In this document: piece by piece, positions 11,710 to 23,693 of the stretch | Position numbering within the stretch: the first letter of the stretch is position 1 | How the letters are laid out: each line of letters starts with the position of its first letter | From: Melastoma dodecandrum | Lineage: Eukaryota > Streptophyta > Magnoliopsida > Myrtales > Melastomataceae | Direction of reading: 5' to 3' | Length of the DNA: 64,000 nt | Assembly: GCA_029817715.1 (NCBI GenBank) | Contig: JARUPY010000367.1 | Location: forward strand, 1 to 64,000 | Translations under genes and position numbers: made by a program | The notes under the pieces: generated by a model | Seen by the model: the letters and a program-made list of their open reading frames with translations, nothing else | The model's database searches: none | What the model was told of the DNA's origin: nothing

Positions 11710-14700
11710 GTAACCCATTCTCTCTCTCTACCCCACTCCCTCCCCGCCTAGTCGTCCGTCCTTCTTTGGTGATCTTTCGGTTGGCTGAAGTTGAAATGAT
11801 ATACCTTCTTGGTTAAGGTGGGCGGGGGAGAGACTGAGACCAACAGGGTCAAGTCACGCTACAGGTTCAAGACTGCTCGGCTCGTAAGGATGTTGTACTG
11901 CATCCGCTCCTTCCACCGTCACCTCAGAAGGTGGTCCTAAGATGGAGTTCAAGGCCATCCGATGAGTGTCCTCCAGACCATCAATCCGTCATTTTTTTTT
12001 TTTGTTTTTTATTTAACTTTGGGGGGGAGAGGTGCGGCGCTTTTCTTTGTCATGTTTACAGTGGTCTGGAATTTGATCGAATTGGATGTTTTTGTTGTGG
12101 GGATACCTGTCATTTGTCGAGCACAAATTAATCTTTTAAGCGTTCTTTTCTTTTGCTTCAGAAAGTTTGTCTTAGCTTACCGAGTGCGCTGATATGGATC
12201 GTGAGATACCTGCACTAATGGGTGTATCAAAAGCTATCTTGGAGAACTGTGATATATTTGTTCCATCAAGACGACAGCGAACTTGGCCTCTCGCAAGATC
12301 CTTCGACCTTGAAAAAGAATAGAAATGTCGATAGTGACATTTACTCCCGCTTACTCGGTAAACCGTTGTTTTAGCACAAGTAAAGCACTTTTTTTTCTCC
12401 TGTTTTTGCTCACATCAGTCACTCCATGGATTTATGGATAAATTAAATTTGTGTAATTTTTAAATAGTACACTGCCTCCTGCAATCAAGTTGACCACTTC
12501 TCGGTTCAGTTTGTTCTATCTCTATATGTTATATGTCCATAAAAAAGAAAACACGATGTGTTCAAAATCAATCTATATTTTTCATGCCCTCAGTTGTTGT
12601 TAAGTCGTTCTTTTGCTAAGCTATTTTACCAAGAATGGCTATCCATTGTTGTTAGCTTTTTATGAATGACCTAGTGTTTTGTTTGTGACTCGATGCGTGT
12701 TAATTTTGGCTTATCCCTTGTTTCCCTGTTTTGACAAGATATACAAAGGCCCTTGGAAGCCCATCAAAGAAACTTCATAAAGTTCTAGGCTCTAGGAGAT
12801 AAAGGACTTACGCAAATTGAAGTTGGAAAAATCTCTCCAAAAACATTAAAGGATTCATGCTTTTAAGGTTTTCTCATCCCTTTTTAATTTTCCAAGAGTG
12901 AAATAATACTCCGTTTAAGGTCGTTTATGTTCCAAGATTATGTGGAAAGCATACACGTGTTTGCAAGTTGTGCAGCAATATTATGTGATTCCGAAGGTCG
13001 GGCATTTTTTTATTTGAATGGTTTTCTTTTCTTCAAGGGGAATGGAATTTCAGATCTTACACGTTACCATTTGTGGATGTATGTTCTTTTGTAGTTTCTG
13101 GTGGATTTCTGGTTGTGGGTGAACCATTGTATGATTGTAAAGTGAATACTTGGTTCTTGGAGACTTACTGGTGACTATGTCATACCATGATTGACTTTTC
13201 TTGAACCAGCTACTCGATTCTTTGCCATGTTGATGCCCTTCCCTCAAGCATGTATGTAGTTACTGGTTTGCTCAGCTGTTTTCGTATGTTTTGCTTAAAT
13301 TGTCATATTGTCTTTAGTTTGACATTGTTTAAATATTTGCAGCTACGTGAAAGCATTTCCCAGGACCAGGAGCGAAACAGAAAATTTGAAACAGACAGTT
13401 GCAAGAATTGGGAAGCGAGTATACAAGACATGGATGCACAAAAATATCCGTATTGACGGAAGTCACCCTAAAGGAATTAAGACAACTGCAGGAAAACGCA
13501 GATTGCTACTAAGACTGCTGAAAGAGGAACCTTGTTCAGAGAACAGCAAAAACAGTATTGCTGCTCTAGCAGAGGAGATTGAAGGTATGCGGTTACTGCA
13601 TTAGTCATGAGCATTCCTTTCCATTTACGGAGCTTAATTTGGATCGTGTTCTTTCAAGTCATGCAACTACCTTCAGTGCGTCAGACTATACTATAAATGA
13701 GAGTGGTGCAACGACTTGTTTATCTATTTTACTGTGTTGAAGATTACCGATGAAGATTTGTCAGAGTGGAATACGAAGTTTGATCAGAGAATCGCACTTT
13801 TCGAATCGTGTAGAAATTAGCACAGAGCAAGTTGGAGAGGGAAATGAATGAAAGGGAGACAAAGAGTTTCTTTCCTTAAGCAGACAATGAACGATTACAT
13901 ATGGGAAATCAGCTCAAAGTTGCAAAATGAAGCGGAAAGAAGGTAAAGCCAAATGATTATAGTGATTACTTTTTTAATAGCCCCATGGACTTAAGCTAGG
14001 GAATGACATGGCATTTATTTTTCAATTAATAGAGCTTTTTTGTTTTCAATCTAAGGGCACAAGTATCTTTTGAAGATGGAGAGGAGGATTCCACTATTAT
14101 AAAATTTCTTCTCAATCTACCAATTTGGGTCCACTTCCAACACTTTCCTTTCAGGTGAGGATGTCTGCTTTGAACCTGACAAACAGGCTGATTTCATGAT
14201 CCTCATGGATCTTGAGCGATGATTGTTGCAAGTGAAAAAGTGTTATCTCATTAATACTTGTTAAACTTTCTCACCTAGGTTCATTCTATGCTCCTGTTTC
14301 TAGATTTTAAAAAACAGTAACTGGAAGTATAACAAACAGATGTTCCGTGTATTAACGTTCTTCCAATGTAAATTGCACTGCTTCTTCTATGGGTCATAAT
14401 GCTATAGTTGGCTAGGTATCTCCAAATTTGCTTGGTGGCTGGTCGGTGCATATCCTTTCTTTTAATAGTGTGGACAGGATAGGTTTTGCAGAAATCAATA
14501 GTGAGGTTGGACTCAGAATAGCTTGGGGCTCAGTATATGGAGGCCAATGACCGGTGCGAAAAGTTTGGATGCTGAAATAAGAGCAAAAGCTAGGGATGAA
14601 GGTCAGTATGCTTGCCTTTGCTGATTACTCATTTCACAATGTCTTGAGGCCTGTTGAATATTTCATTCAATGACAGAGTGGGATTTTGAAACGCATGTAG

Positions 14701-16329
14701 AGAAAAGGAAAATGAACGCGACTCATACGAGCTTCAAATATCTAATGTAGATCTGTCACTATATGGATGTAAGGGAGCAGAAAATGGTGAGATTAGATCT
14801 TATCAAACACCATTCATGGTAACTCACTTTGTCAAATTCTATTTGTTTGTTGTTATTACAGCATGATGAGGGTAGAGCGGAAGATCAAACTCAGCTTGCT
14901 GAAAGAGGAGTTTGAGTCTGTAATTCGACAGAAACATAAGTGGAGCTGTACTAGCATTGACCAAAAAATCCCAAGGCCCTCAAAGCGAGAGATGGATATC
15001 ATGGCTGTGTGACTCAGAAGACCAGGGTAAAAGGTAAAATAACTGGCTTTGAAGAATGCAGAGCTAGTGAGTCATAAAGGAAGAAAGCACAGAGAAAATG
15101 TGAATCGTCTATTTTTCAATTTTCGAAAAATTTTGGCACCTGTTTTCAACTGGTATTTCAGAGGGAATAATGTAGCGTTCTTGTGCGGGTTTCTTACTAT
15201 TTCTTCTTGGATTTCTTCTTTCCAGGGAGTCGATGTACTGCACAAAGGACAGAGTTAGAGGGGTGACTGAAAGGGAGGCTTCCTGGCCTGACAAAGGGAT
15301 TTGGAAAAAGGAAGTGACTTCAAAGCTTTGACCAGCGGTTGTATATATTCCTTTCTATTTCTGGGTATTGGGAGGATATTTTAAGAATAGCTTTCTCTCA
15401 TGAGTGTCAATCGCTGGCTTATTTTTCTAGAGTCTATTGGGAGGATTGATCTGTGCGATTTTTTTGCTCTCAAACATTTTGGCTGAATGTTTGGGACACC
15501 TGCTTAATTTAGAAATTGTGGACAAAAAAGTTTTCCATAATTTCTGAGGCCATCTCCAGTTGTATGCAGAGTTTTTGTGTTTTTTCTGCTTCTCACTTAG
15601 TCTTATTTGTTACTTTCACTAGGTCTGTTAATGTGGATGCATGATCGATATGACTTTAGATAATCCAGCGATGGATGAAAAGGAAGTAAATTTCGCTGCA
15701 AATGGAAATACAAGAGGGGGATGGTTAGAATCTCGTCCAAAACAACCTCAAGGGATTTGGAATGTATGATAGATCCCTTTATGTGTTCAGTCACCTGTTC
15801 ATTATCCTGAAAGTGGCTTTTTAAGTTCACTTGTCCGGGTCTGCAGCAAGGAGAAGATTCATAGAGTCCAAACTTCAATCATTGCATCAACAAGTTCAAC
15901 CATTGAGAGAGATTATCTCAGAGTGCTGAAGTCGTTGCGAAGGAGAAAATTGACATTCAGAAAGACGGTTCTTTGCTTAAGCTCTAACCCTTCATTTATT
16001 ATTTTGACTAATAAGAAACAAATCTACTTAACGTAGTATATAATAATTATATTTGAGAAATGAAAAATGAGAGAAAAATAGTTTTTTGCCCTCAACATGG
16101 TCCTTCGATTATAGCATCCTTGTTCCATGAAAATAATTGAAAAGGGCGTTGGCAGTTGCACGTGGAAGACCTTGTTCTGTTTCTTTGTCTTCATAATATT
16201 TTCTTTTGTGGAAGATGATTCAGAAGCTTGTGTTGGGGTTTTATTCTGCAGAGTATTCAAAAGAAATGGAAATTTACTTTCTATCCAAAACCAAAAACCA
16301 TAGTTAACTCATTAATTGCTTCGTGCAGT

Positions 16330-16500
16330 AAATATATAATATTGCGGGATGGCATGCGACAAATGTTTGAACCTATTTGAAAGACGTTGCCCGTGCTCAC
16401 ACATGTTTGTTGGTGCTGTGAACGTCCTTTTTCAGCTGAGATAAGAGGATGATTTGTTGTTTGAAGATGGTTGGGAATTCTTTGTGGCATGGATTACTAT
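16330..16500 (+). other. RAD50: RAD50 zinc-hook exon
   Basis: One frame reads GMRQMFEPFE and another VCWCCERPFSAE. RAD50 dimerises through a CxxC zinc hook; here it reads C-W-C-C, so both hook cysteines are retained although the flanks are frame-shifted. The hook usually reads CPxC, so the Trp is unusual, and base errors could also explain it. Confidence 0.65.
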
Positions 16501-19500
16501 CTGGGACAAGCTTTTTCGTTCCATCACGTCTCCATGTGAATCTGCATTTTTGCTTTTACTTCATGCATTTGTTCTCTGATTTGTAATTTCTCAAATGTCA
16601 GCAAAGAGTAAAAGGCTGCCAAGTACTCTGATGTAATCATATGAAGGTTTTGGACACCACAGAGTCCTCAATTGCTGGATCTTCCATTTTCCAACAATGT
16701 AAGACACAAGCTTCGTATGATGTATTGAAGAAAAATATAGACACTAAAAATACGTTGGCGATTGGAAAAAACAAAAACCCTAATGAAGAAAGAATGTTTG
16801 ATTGAGCCTGAAACAACGGGGGAAGCTCGGATGAGAAAGACCTCAATGCACATTGACGATGTAAAATGACTCTCACTGGTATTATTGAATTTGGTAACCT
16901 TAAATCTAGTATGTCTCTGTTCTTACAGGATTTTGTTAACTGTTTCTGTTGCAAAATGCGCCTTCGTAATTTTCCCTTCCTAGTCGATGTGCTATATGGA
17001 ATGAATTCGCTTGCAGATGGTAAAATTGGTTCCACTGGTTTTCACATGGACTATTTGCCGCCATTGACCTGGATGCTTCGATGAATCAGAAAAGAGTTTT
17101 CTGACATCCAATTCACAACTCCAAATTATTTTTGCATCATCCTCGAAATTCAGTTGACGCATACCATTTTCAGACTTTTATTCACATGCAAACTTCTGCT
17201 TTAACCAGCCGTGAGATATCTAGTTCTGCTGTACTTGTATTTTCATACTCGATAATTACATACATCAGTCAATAATTGAACATTCGTGAACATTTTGTAA
17301 TTGTTGAAATACTTCTTCAGTACTGGCATACTCTGCAGGATTGTCTTTTATGCAATGGTTTCTTCTTATCATGTAGCTAAAACAAAACTTCCATGGATAG
17401 TTACTTAGGTGTTTCTGGCTCAAATAAAAGAGGCTGAGAATGGATTATGGTCGATGCTTTTGCTGCAACCTGTTGATACTGCATGACCGGGTCCCTGTTT
17501 TCCTATTAGAAGGATCCAATTACTGCATGAAGCCAAGTTGATAGATATATGAGCATTATAAACTTGAATTTTCGTGAGGGACAAGGCGTCCTGACCGATC
17601 GGAGGAAATCCAGTCAATCGATATGAATATCTTGCAGAACACAAGCTAGATCTCGTACAGTGATGTGGTAATTAGACATCCTTTTCATATAACTATTTTA
17701 TTTACCTTTTATTATTGTAGGAGAAGCCTGGAAACATAGGTAATGTTTTATTTTTGAGTTTTTTGTAAGTACAGAAGTAAAATTTCGCATAATGTTGACT
17801 CGCAACTTATAAATTTGACCGTGACATCTTCTAATTATCACAATTTAAATCATTGCCTCATATCAACAACTTGTAAGGGATATATTTTGCATAACGAGGC
17901 GGAGAATTACTGATAGATGAGCTCAAAGAGGTATTGATTGATAAATGATTTTGGTCCAACATTAAACTTTCACGTTGGTCACACTTTAAGGGAGGAAAAA
18001 GGTGAATGCAGCCAAGAGTTCTGTACAGGATAGGTTGAGAAAGAGCTGAATGAAGAATTGGATACGCCACTTGACGCGATGCGCAAATGTTCAGCTTGAT
18101 GTTGATGGAAAAGGTGAGGTAGTAGAAGGGAACTCATAAGGCTTTTCATCCTCTGGGATATGCATGTGGTGTTGTATGGATTGCTCTGCAATGAGTGAAA
18201 CGGTGGAATAATCATGCTCATGGTTTGTGTTTTTTACTTAATGACGTGCTAACTTGGCAGAAGTTGGGAGGAGTTACGGTTCCAAATTGAGCAATTTAAA
18301 CGTTACACTTCCTACGGGAGATTATGTATGCGAAAAAACCTAACTTAGTTTTCAACATTTTTCATCACAAAAGTCGGGTTTTTTTATTTTCCTACTTTGA
18401 ACTGGCCATATTGGGGTTTCTGGCACTCTACATTCTGCATTTATTTTAGTTGTGAGCCAGAAATACCTGATGTTTCTCGCATGTGATGGGGAAAGTTTTG
18501 AAAATGGTTATACATCATCAGTAGAAGATCTCAGATTGAATTGTCTAGGAAATTAGAGTGTTTGGATTATAGTATCCTAGCTATGTGGACAGAGTTGCGT
18601 ATTGTATCCTTTTTACAGATTGTTTCTTGGTTAATGTCGATAGCACTTCACTTCACTCAAAACTAAAAGCTGGTTCACATTAATGTTTTCAAGCACTTTG
18701 TCATGAGACATCTTGGTTACTTAGTGCGAAACTTAGATCGAAAAAGACAAGCTACTGAGCGCGCAAGATGAACTCGTGTAAAAGCAAAAACTTAACCACG
18801 ATTATGAGATCGTTTCATACTCCAAGATAAAATAAACTTTCAGCAAGAGGTGGTAGACGTTGCTAAAATTGTTCCCTCTAAAATCCAGGGCGATGTATCC
18901 AGTCTTTTTTTATTTTTGATGAATAGATATTGCGTCAATAGCTGTTCCAATCTTCTGATGGTTATTTTTTCGTTCTATAGGTACTATGATACTATAAGAA
19001 AGGAGAAAGGGTTTTAAGGGAACTCTTCCAAGAAATAAAACAGTCGATCTTCAGAATCTCACGCTTCAGGGTTTGCGAGGCTATATGAAGAATGAAATAA
19101 TACCGAAGATATAGATATAACTAGACAGGTAAGGACTTCAATTGATGAGAAATCTGGGACCAACTCCGGAGAAACATTGAGGACAACCTTAAATACTATA
19201 GAAAGAACAAAGATCTGAAGTTGATATAATCTTACCCAGGAAATTCGAATCTTTGGAAGAACCCGCAATAATAACGCAAACGTTGGTGCATCAAAACTTT
19301 TGAAGCCGGAACATAAGGGAAACTTTCACAAGAAAGAGAGATGAGGCTTCTTTCTGAGGTTACCTAATCTATAATGTCGCCATTTGTTATTCTACATTTT
19401 AGAATATAGTTTGCAGAGTTAATCTTCTGTATATAGATTGGTGAAAATAGAACTAGAGAGGATTTGGATGGGAAGTTTTTTACAGAATGAGGCATGTTTT

Positions 19501-20219
19501 AAAAAAAGTCATCACGTTTATGTAAGTAGTGGCCCTGGATGCACAAAGCTGCTTTATGGTTATAAATTATAATGCGTAGATACGTATTACTCTTTTGAAA
19601 ATTGGTAGGCGCATTCCCTCGTCTTTTTTAGGTGGTAGGTTTTTTGTTTTCTTTTTCTGTTTTCTTATTAATATGTTTTCCCCTTTGCAACAGATCAACA
19701 GGTGTCAGGGGGACCATGTCCGTGTATCAGAATAATGTTGCTAAGAATGAAATTGGATCTCAGAAGCAAATCCACCAATAAACCCAAAATTAAATATAAA
19801 ATAGAAAGATGACAAGCGCCTACTTTGACCAGTTAATACAAGGCTTAAGGTGAGCATCTTTACCGGGGAAACTTGTTTACTCTCTGCCAATTATTGCGGT
19901 TCTTTGACACCCGGATATATAAAATTAAAAATTCACTTATCATGCAGGACCACTGAGATGGCCAAACAAAGAAACTTGACAGAGTACATATAATGCTCTT
20001 TTGACAGGTGAGTTTTACTCCCGCAGATCTTAAATGCTCGGGCGGTGATACTAGTATCTTTGTACAAAAAAAATTAGAGTACAAGGGCAAGTTGAGATTA
20101 TAAGATATAATGCATATTTTTTTTTTTTGTCCTACGGGGATCGGAAAGATAATCGACTAGTGGCATTTGAAATTCAGTATTTATGTATATTCATTGGGTG
20201 TGTTGATATGTTCAAGAGA

Positions 20220-21090
20220 CTCTCATTGCAGCTTTAGTCCACACCATGTAAAATGGACGTGAAGAAATTCCAACCAAATTATCAGAGAGCTGATGGCAGC
20301 AAACTTTACAGGGGACAGGGATATTGACTATATAAGGATATACATTCGGGGACTCCGAGGGGGGGCTGGACAACTACGTTCATACAGTTTTTATAAGGTC
20401 GCATTTATCTTGTACGTGATTTTTCTCTTATTGAGATTTTTGCTTCAAGGAGGGGGGGGCGCTTTACCAGTTGGCTATATTACAGGTCTCTAAAGCAGAT
20501 CAGGCGATACAGAGCTAGAAATTAGAGAGGACGTGTGTAGTGCTGGCCCAGAAGGTTGGTGTGATGAACCGAATTTCTAAATTCTCCTTGTCACATGAGT
20601 GTACCCTAGTTTTGCCCAGTGACAGATGCTAATTATCGGATTTCAAGGTCCTTGCTGCCCTAAGTCATACGATTAGCTTTAGCCGGAAAACATTTTATGC
20701 CATTCAATTGTGGAATCCTGGCATCTGGGAACGACACGCCCACCACCAACTTGGATACGGTCCCGAATTCTGAAAAGTCTTGCAGCCTGCTCTTTCTGAG
20801 GTAGGATAATATGCGCGGACCGCCCCACTTCTCTGACATGCCAAAATCTTTTAGGATTGATTCTACTTCTGTCCGCTTGCTTTTGCCCATTTTCTTCACA
20901 CGTTTCTTTCGTAGTCCAGGATTATGGAGGAAGAGGAAGGGACAGGAGAACTTCCAGTTAATAGAGATCACGCCATGACGATACGTGTTATGCTCAACTG
21001 ATCTGTGTCAGCGGCAAGTCATGCCGAAAGATACTACAGAGTCACAAAGGTACGATCAGTGAGCATTATACTTGCACCTCTTTAACATCA
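20220..21090 (+). other. RAD50: RAD50 C-terminal ATPase exons
   Basis: Segments in order: RFHTMKM, YRGQ, DYIRIYIRG and SYSYKV (20220-20480), then GDTELE and CSAG-like signature (20500-20560), then VLAAL, IRLALAG, NCGILA, TPTTNLD and PNSE (about 20650-20810), then a RIMEE-GQENFQLIEIT segment (20920-20970) and QRQ-HAERYYRVTK (21005-21060). Walker B, normally ILALDEP, reads ILASGNDTP because of extra bases. Confidence 0.7.
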
Positions 21091-21872
21091 CATGGAATCT
21101 ACCCAAGTTATTCAGATGATCGTTGTTTTTCATTTACCGAGCTCAACCAAATGGCTGCCTGTGTTTCTTCGCATCAGTCAGCACAGCATCATCTGAATCC
21201 CAGGCGATATTTGAATTGAAATCCGGGGGGGGATCGGGACGTGTGAGCATCGGACGGATAGCACTGGAGAGAGGCCTAAGCATTGTTGTATGACTGAATA
21301 CCACGAGATCGGCTGGGGGCTGTGTAAGTGGTATACCCACGTTAACCGTCAAAGTATTGGATGGGTTGTGGTTCCCAAACGAATTTTTAGAGATTATCGG
21401 CAAAACTACGGGATTGATAGCAGAATAAAGCTTACTATGGACTTTCCCGGTATTCTCCCAGAATAAGTTCAAATTTTGCGCTCGTTTCAGATTTTTTTTA
21501 CCAGAGGGACGAACTCAACCAACAACTCAACCCTCTACAGAACCCCCTTTTCAATCCATTCATTCCAGTCGACCCAAAGAAGGTGAGGATGGCTACCCGT
21601 CTCCACCTCGCTTTAATTCATATCATTCGCCCAACTGCTGGTAATAAAAAGTACTTTCTTCATAAGAGCACCGCACCAACCTCCTCCACAAAATAATTTT
21701 AGTTTTATTGGAATGGCCCTAAGGCGAATAACTAAGAAAACGATTCCATCCAGTCCATCAATCCCAAGATCCGCTGCTTCTTTCTTTATCTGGTCGCCAT
21801 AGGGGAACAGCCGGAGAGGTCTACTAGGCAACAAAAGCATACGAAAACAAGGAGACTGATCTGGAGAAGAAG
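21091..21872. other. intergenic, nothing identified
   Basis: Between the end of RAD50 and the glycosyltransferase start. It presumably holds the RAD50 3' UTR and the UGT promoter. No element is recognised. Confidence 0.4.
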
Positions 21873-23412
21873 ATGTGTTGCAAGGATGGCCACATCCTTC
21901 TGCTTCCCTTCATGGCTCACGGCCATCTCATCCCCTTCCTCGCCCTCGGCTCGTCGCCTCGCTTGCCGGTCCGCTTCCCTCGGTCTCGACTTGGCATCAC
22001 TGTTGCTGCCACGCCTCTCAACGTCTGCTACCTACGCTCCACCATGGACCCCACCTCCTCCGTCGACTCCCTCGTCGACCTCCTCAGGCCTCCCATTCTC
22101 TCCTTCCGACCACGGCCTTCCCCCTGCTGCCGAGAACATTGAGAACCTCCCCTTTGACTCCATCATCCACCTCTTCCACTCGTCCGCCTCTCTCCGTCCC
22201 CACGTCGAGAGCTTCCTCTATGAGGTTGTCTCCCGAGGCACTCCCCCTGATCGGATATGTATCATTGCCGACGTGTTCCTGGGATGGAGTGCGGAAGTCG
22301 CCCGGAAGTTTGGGGCCACTGGCCTGGGTTTTAGTACTGGTGGCTCTTATGGTACTTTGGCTTACGTCTCCCTGTGGCTCCACCTCCCTCATCGGCAGAC
22401 CAACGAGGACGAGTTCTATGTGCCAGGTTTCCCGAATCATTACCGGTTCCATCTCTCGCAGCTTCATAGGTTCATGAGGGCGGCAGATGGCGAGGACCCC
22501 TGGGCTAAGTTCTTCCAGGGGCAGATAAAGTTGTCGATGGGGTTTCATGCCTGGCTGTGCAACTCGGCCGAGGAAATAGAGCCCCCTCGGCTTTGACCTT
22601 CTGAGGAAGTACCTTCGACTTCCCATCTGGGGCATTGGTCCTCTCCTTCCCTCCGCATTCCTTAGCTTAGAGCAGGGATCAGGATCGGCTGGTGGTAAGC
22701 ATGCTGGGAAACAGCCCGGTCTACCAGCAGAGAGATGCCTGGAGTGGCTGAGCTCACACCAAAGAGACTCTGTCTTGTACATCTCGTTCGGCTCTCAGAA
22801 CACGATCACCCAACAGGAGATGATGGAGCTAGCAAGGGGCCTGGAGGCTAGCGGCAAGCCATTCCTTTGGGTTATAAGGTCACCTGTTGGGTTCAATGCG
22901 AGACACGAATTCCAGTCCGAATGGCTGCCGGAAGGATTTGAGGAGAGAGGGCCACGGCGAGCGGTCTGGGCCTGCTGGTGAGGAACTGGGGGCCACAACT
23001 TGAGATACTCTCGCACGAGTCTACAGGAGCATTCCTAAGCCACTGCGGATGGAACTCAACCGTGGAGAGCCTAAGTCAGGGAGTGCCAATAATAGGATGG
23101 TCAATGGCGGCAGAGCAGGCATATAACACAAAGATGTTGGTGGAGGAGATGGGAGTGTGTGTAGAGTTGGCACGCGGGGTGGGGAGCGGCGAGGTAGATG
23201 CAGAGAAGGTGAGGAGGGTGGTGGACGAGGTGATGGACCAAGAAGGGAAAGGGCGGGAGATGAGACGGCGGGCGAAAGAGGTGGGGTGGCAGATAAGGGC
23301 GGCAGTTAAGGTCGGCAAGAAGGGGGAGAAGGATGGATCAAGCGTATTAGCGCTGGACCAAGTCTTGAAGCTTGTGGTCCAGGAACAAAAGTGGGCTCAT
23401 AACAACTGTTAA
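21873..23412 (+). pseudogene. UGT92A-like UDP-glycosyltransferase with five frame changes
   Basis: Family 1 plant glycosyltransferases move sugar from UDP-sugar to small molecules in the cytosol. The start at 21873 reads MCCKDGHILLLPFMAHGHLIPF, typical of the UGT92A group, and later parts (DHGLPP, LPHRQTNEDEF, EEIEP, GIGPLLPSA) fit it. The PSPG donor-binding box is intact at about 22985-23125 ([20 protein letters not shown], then GWNSTVESL and AEQAYN). The expected length near 500 residues needs frame changes near 21950, 21995, 22085, 22583 (a C run) and 22960. The last 430 bases are clean. It may be a pseudogene, or an intact gene with base-call errors like those in RAD50. The gene is single-exon in layout and converges on QPT, 281 bases away. 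Confidence 0.85.
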
Positions 23413-23693
23413 CACCAAACTCGGCAACGCTGCCATTACAACAGCGATGTAAGGTTCGGCAGCCTACTCCGCCACGATAATTGCTGGTATCATTAATAAT
23501 ACGGTAGATGGTGGGCAAAGCTTTGGTGTATGCCACCAAACAAACCAAGCTACTTCCCAAGTACATGGCCAGCACTATCGACGGAGAGTCTCTTCAAAAT
23601 TTCCTATATGTTATCTTCTCCTTTTCGTCCAATTTCTTTCACCAGGTAAAACTCTCCAGCAGAGTATTAGTGAAGGCAAAACAAAGGTACCGG

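Larger units (their letters stand above)
11482..21090 (+). pseudogene. RAD50: RAD50 DNA-repair ATPase locus, all exons collinear but insertion-ridden
   Basis: RAD50 is the SMC-like ATPase of the MRE11-RAD50-NBS1 double-strand-break complex. Its segments run in order over 9.6 kb: start and Walker A (11482-11709), 11819-11990, MDREIPALMGVSKAILEN (12162-12357), YTKALE (12739-12867), first coiled coil (13343-13584, 13742-13942, about 14050-15330 and 15625-15960), Zn hook (16330-16500), second coiled coil pieces (about 17600, 18000, 19130-19280, 19690-19760), and the C-terminal ATPase (20220-21090). Introns with GT-AG ends are kept, so it is not a retrocopy. Nearly every exon needs many single-base deletions to read through; substitutions are few. 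As given it cannot encode a protein. I think uncorrected read errors are more likely than true decay, because even the ATP-binding exons are near-perfect once extra bases are skipped. Confidence 0.85.

Noticed and set aside
11482..21090. RAD50 locus as a processed retrocopy
   Set aside because: Introns with GT-AG borders sit between the exon segments.
22084..22782. Minus-strand frame of 232 codons across the UGT gene
   Set aside because: It is antisense to clear UGT motifs and has no recognisable domain.
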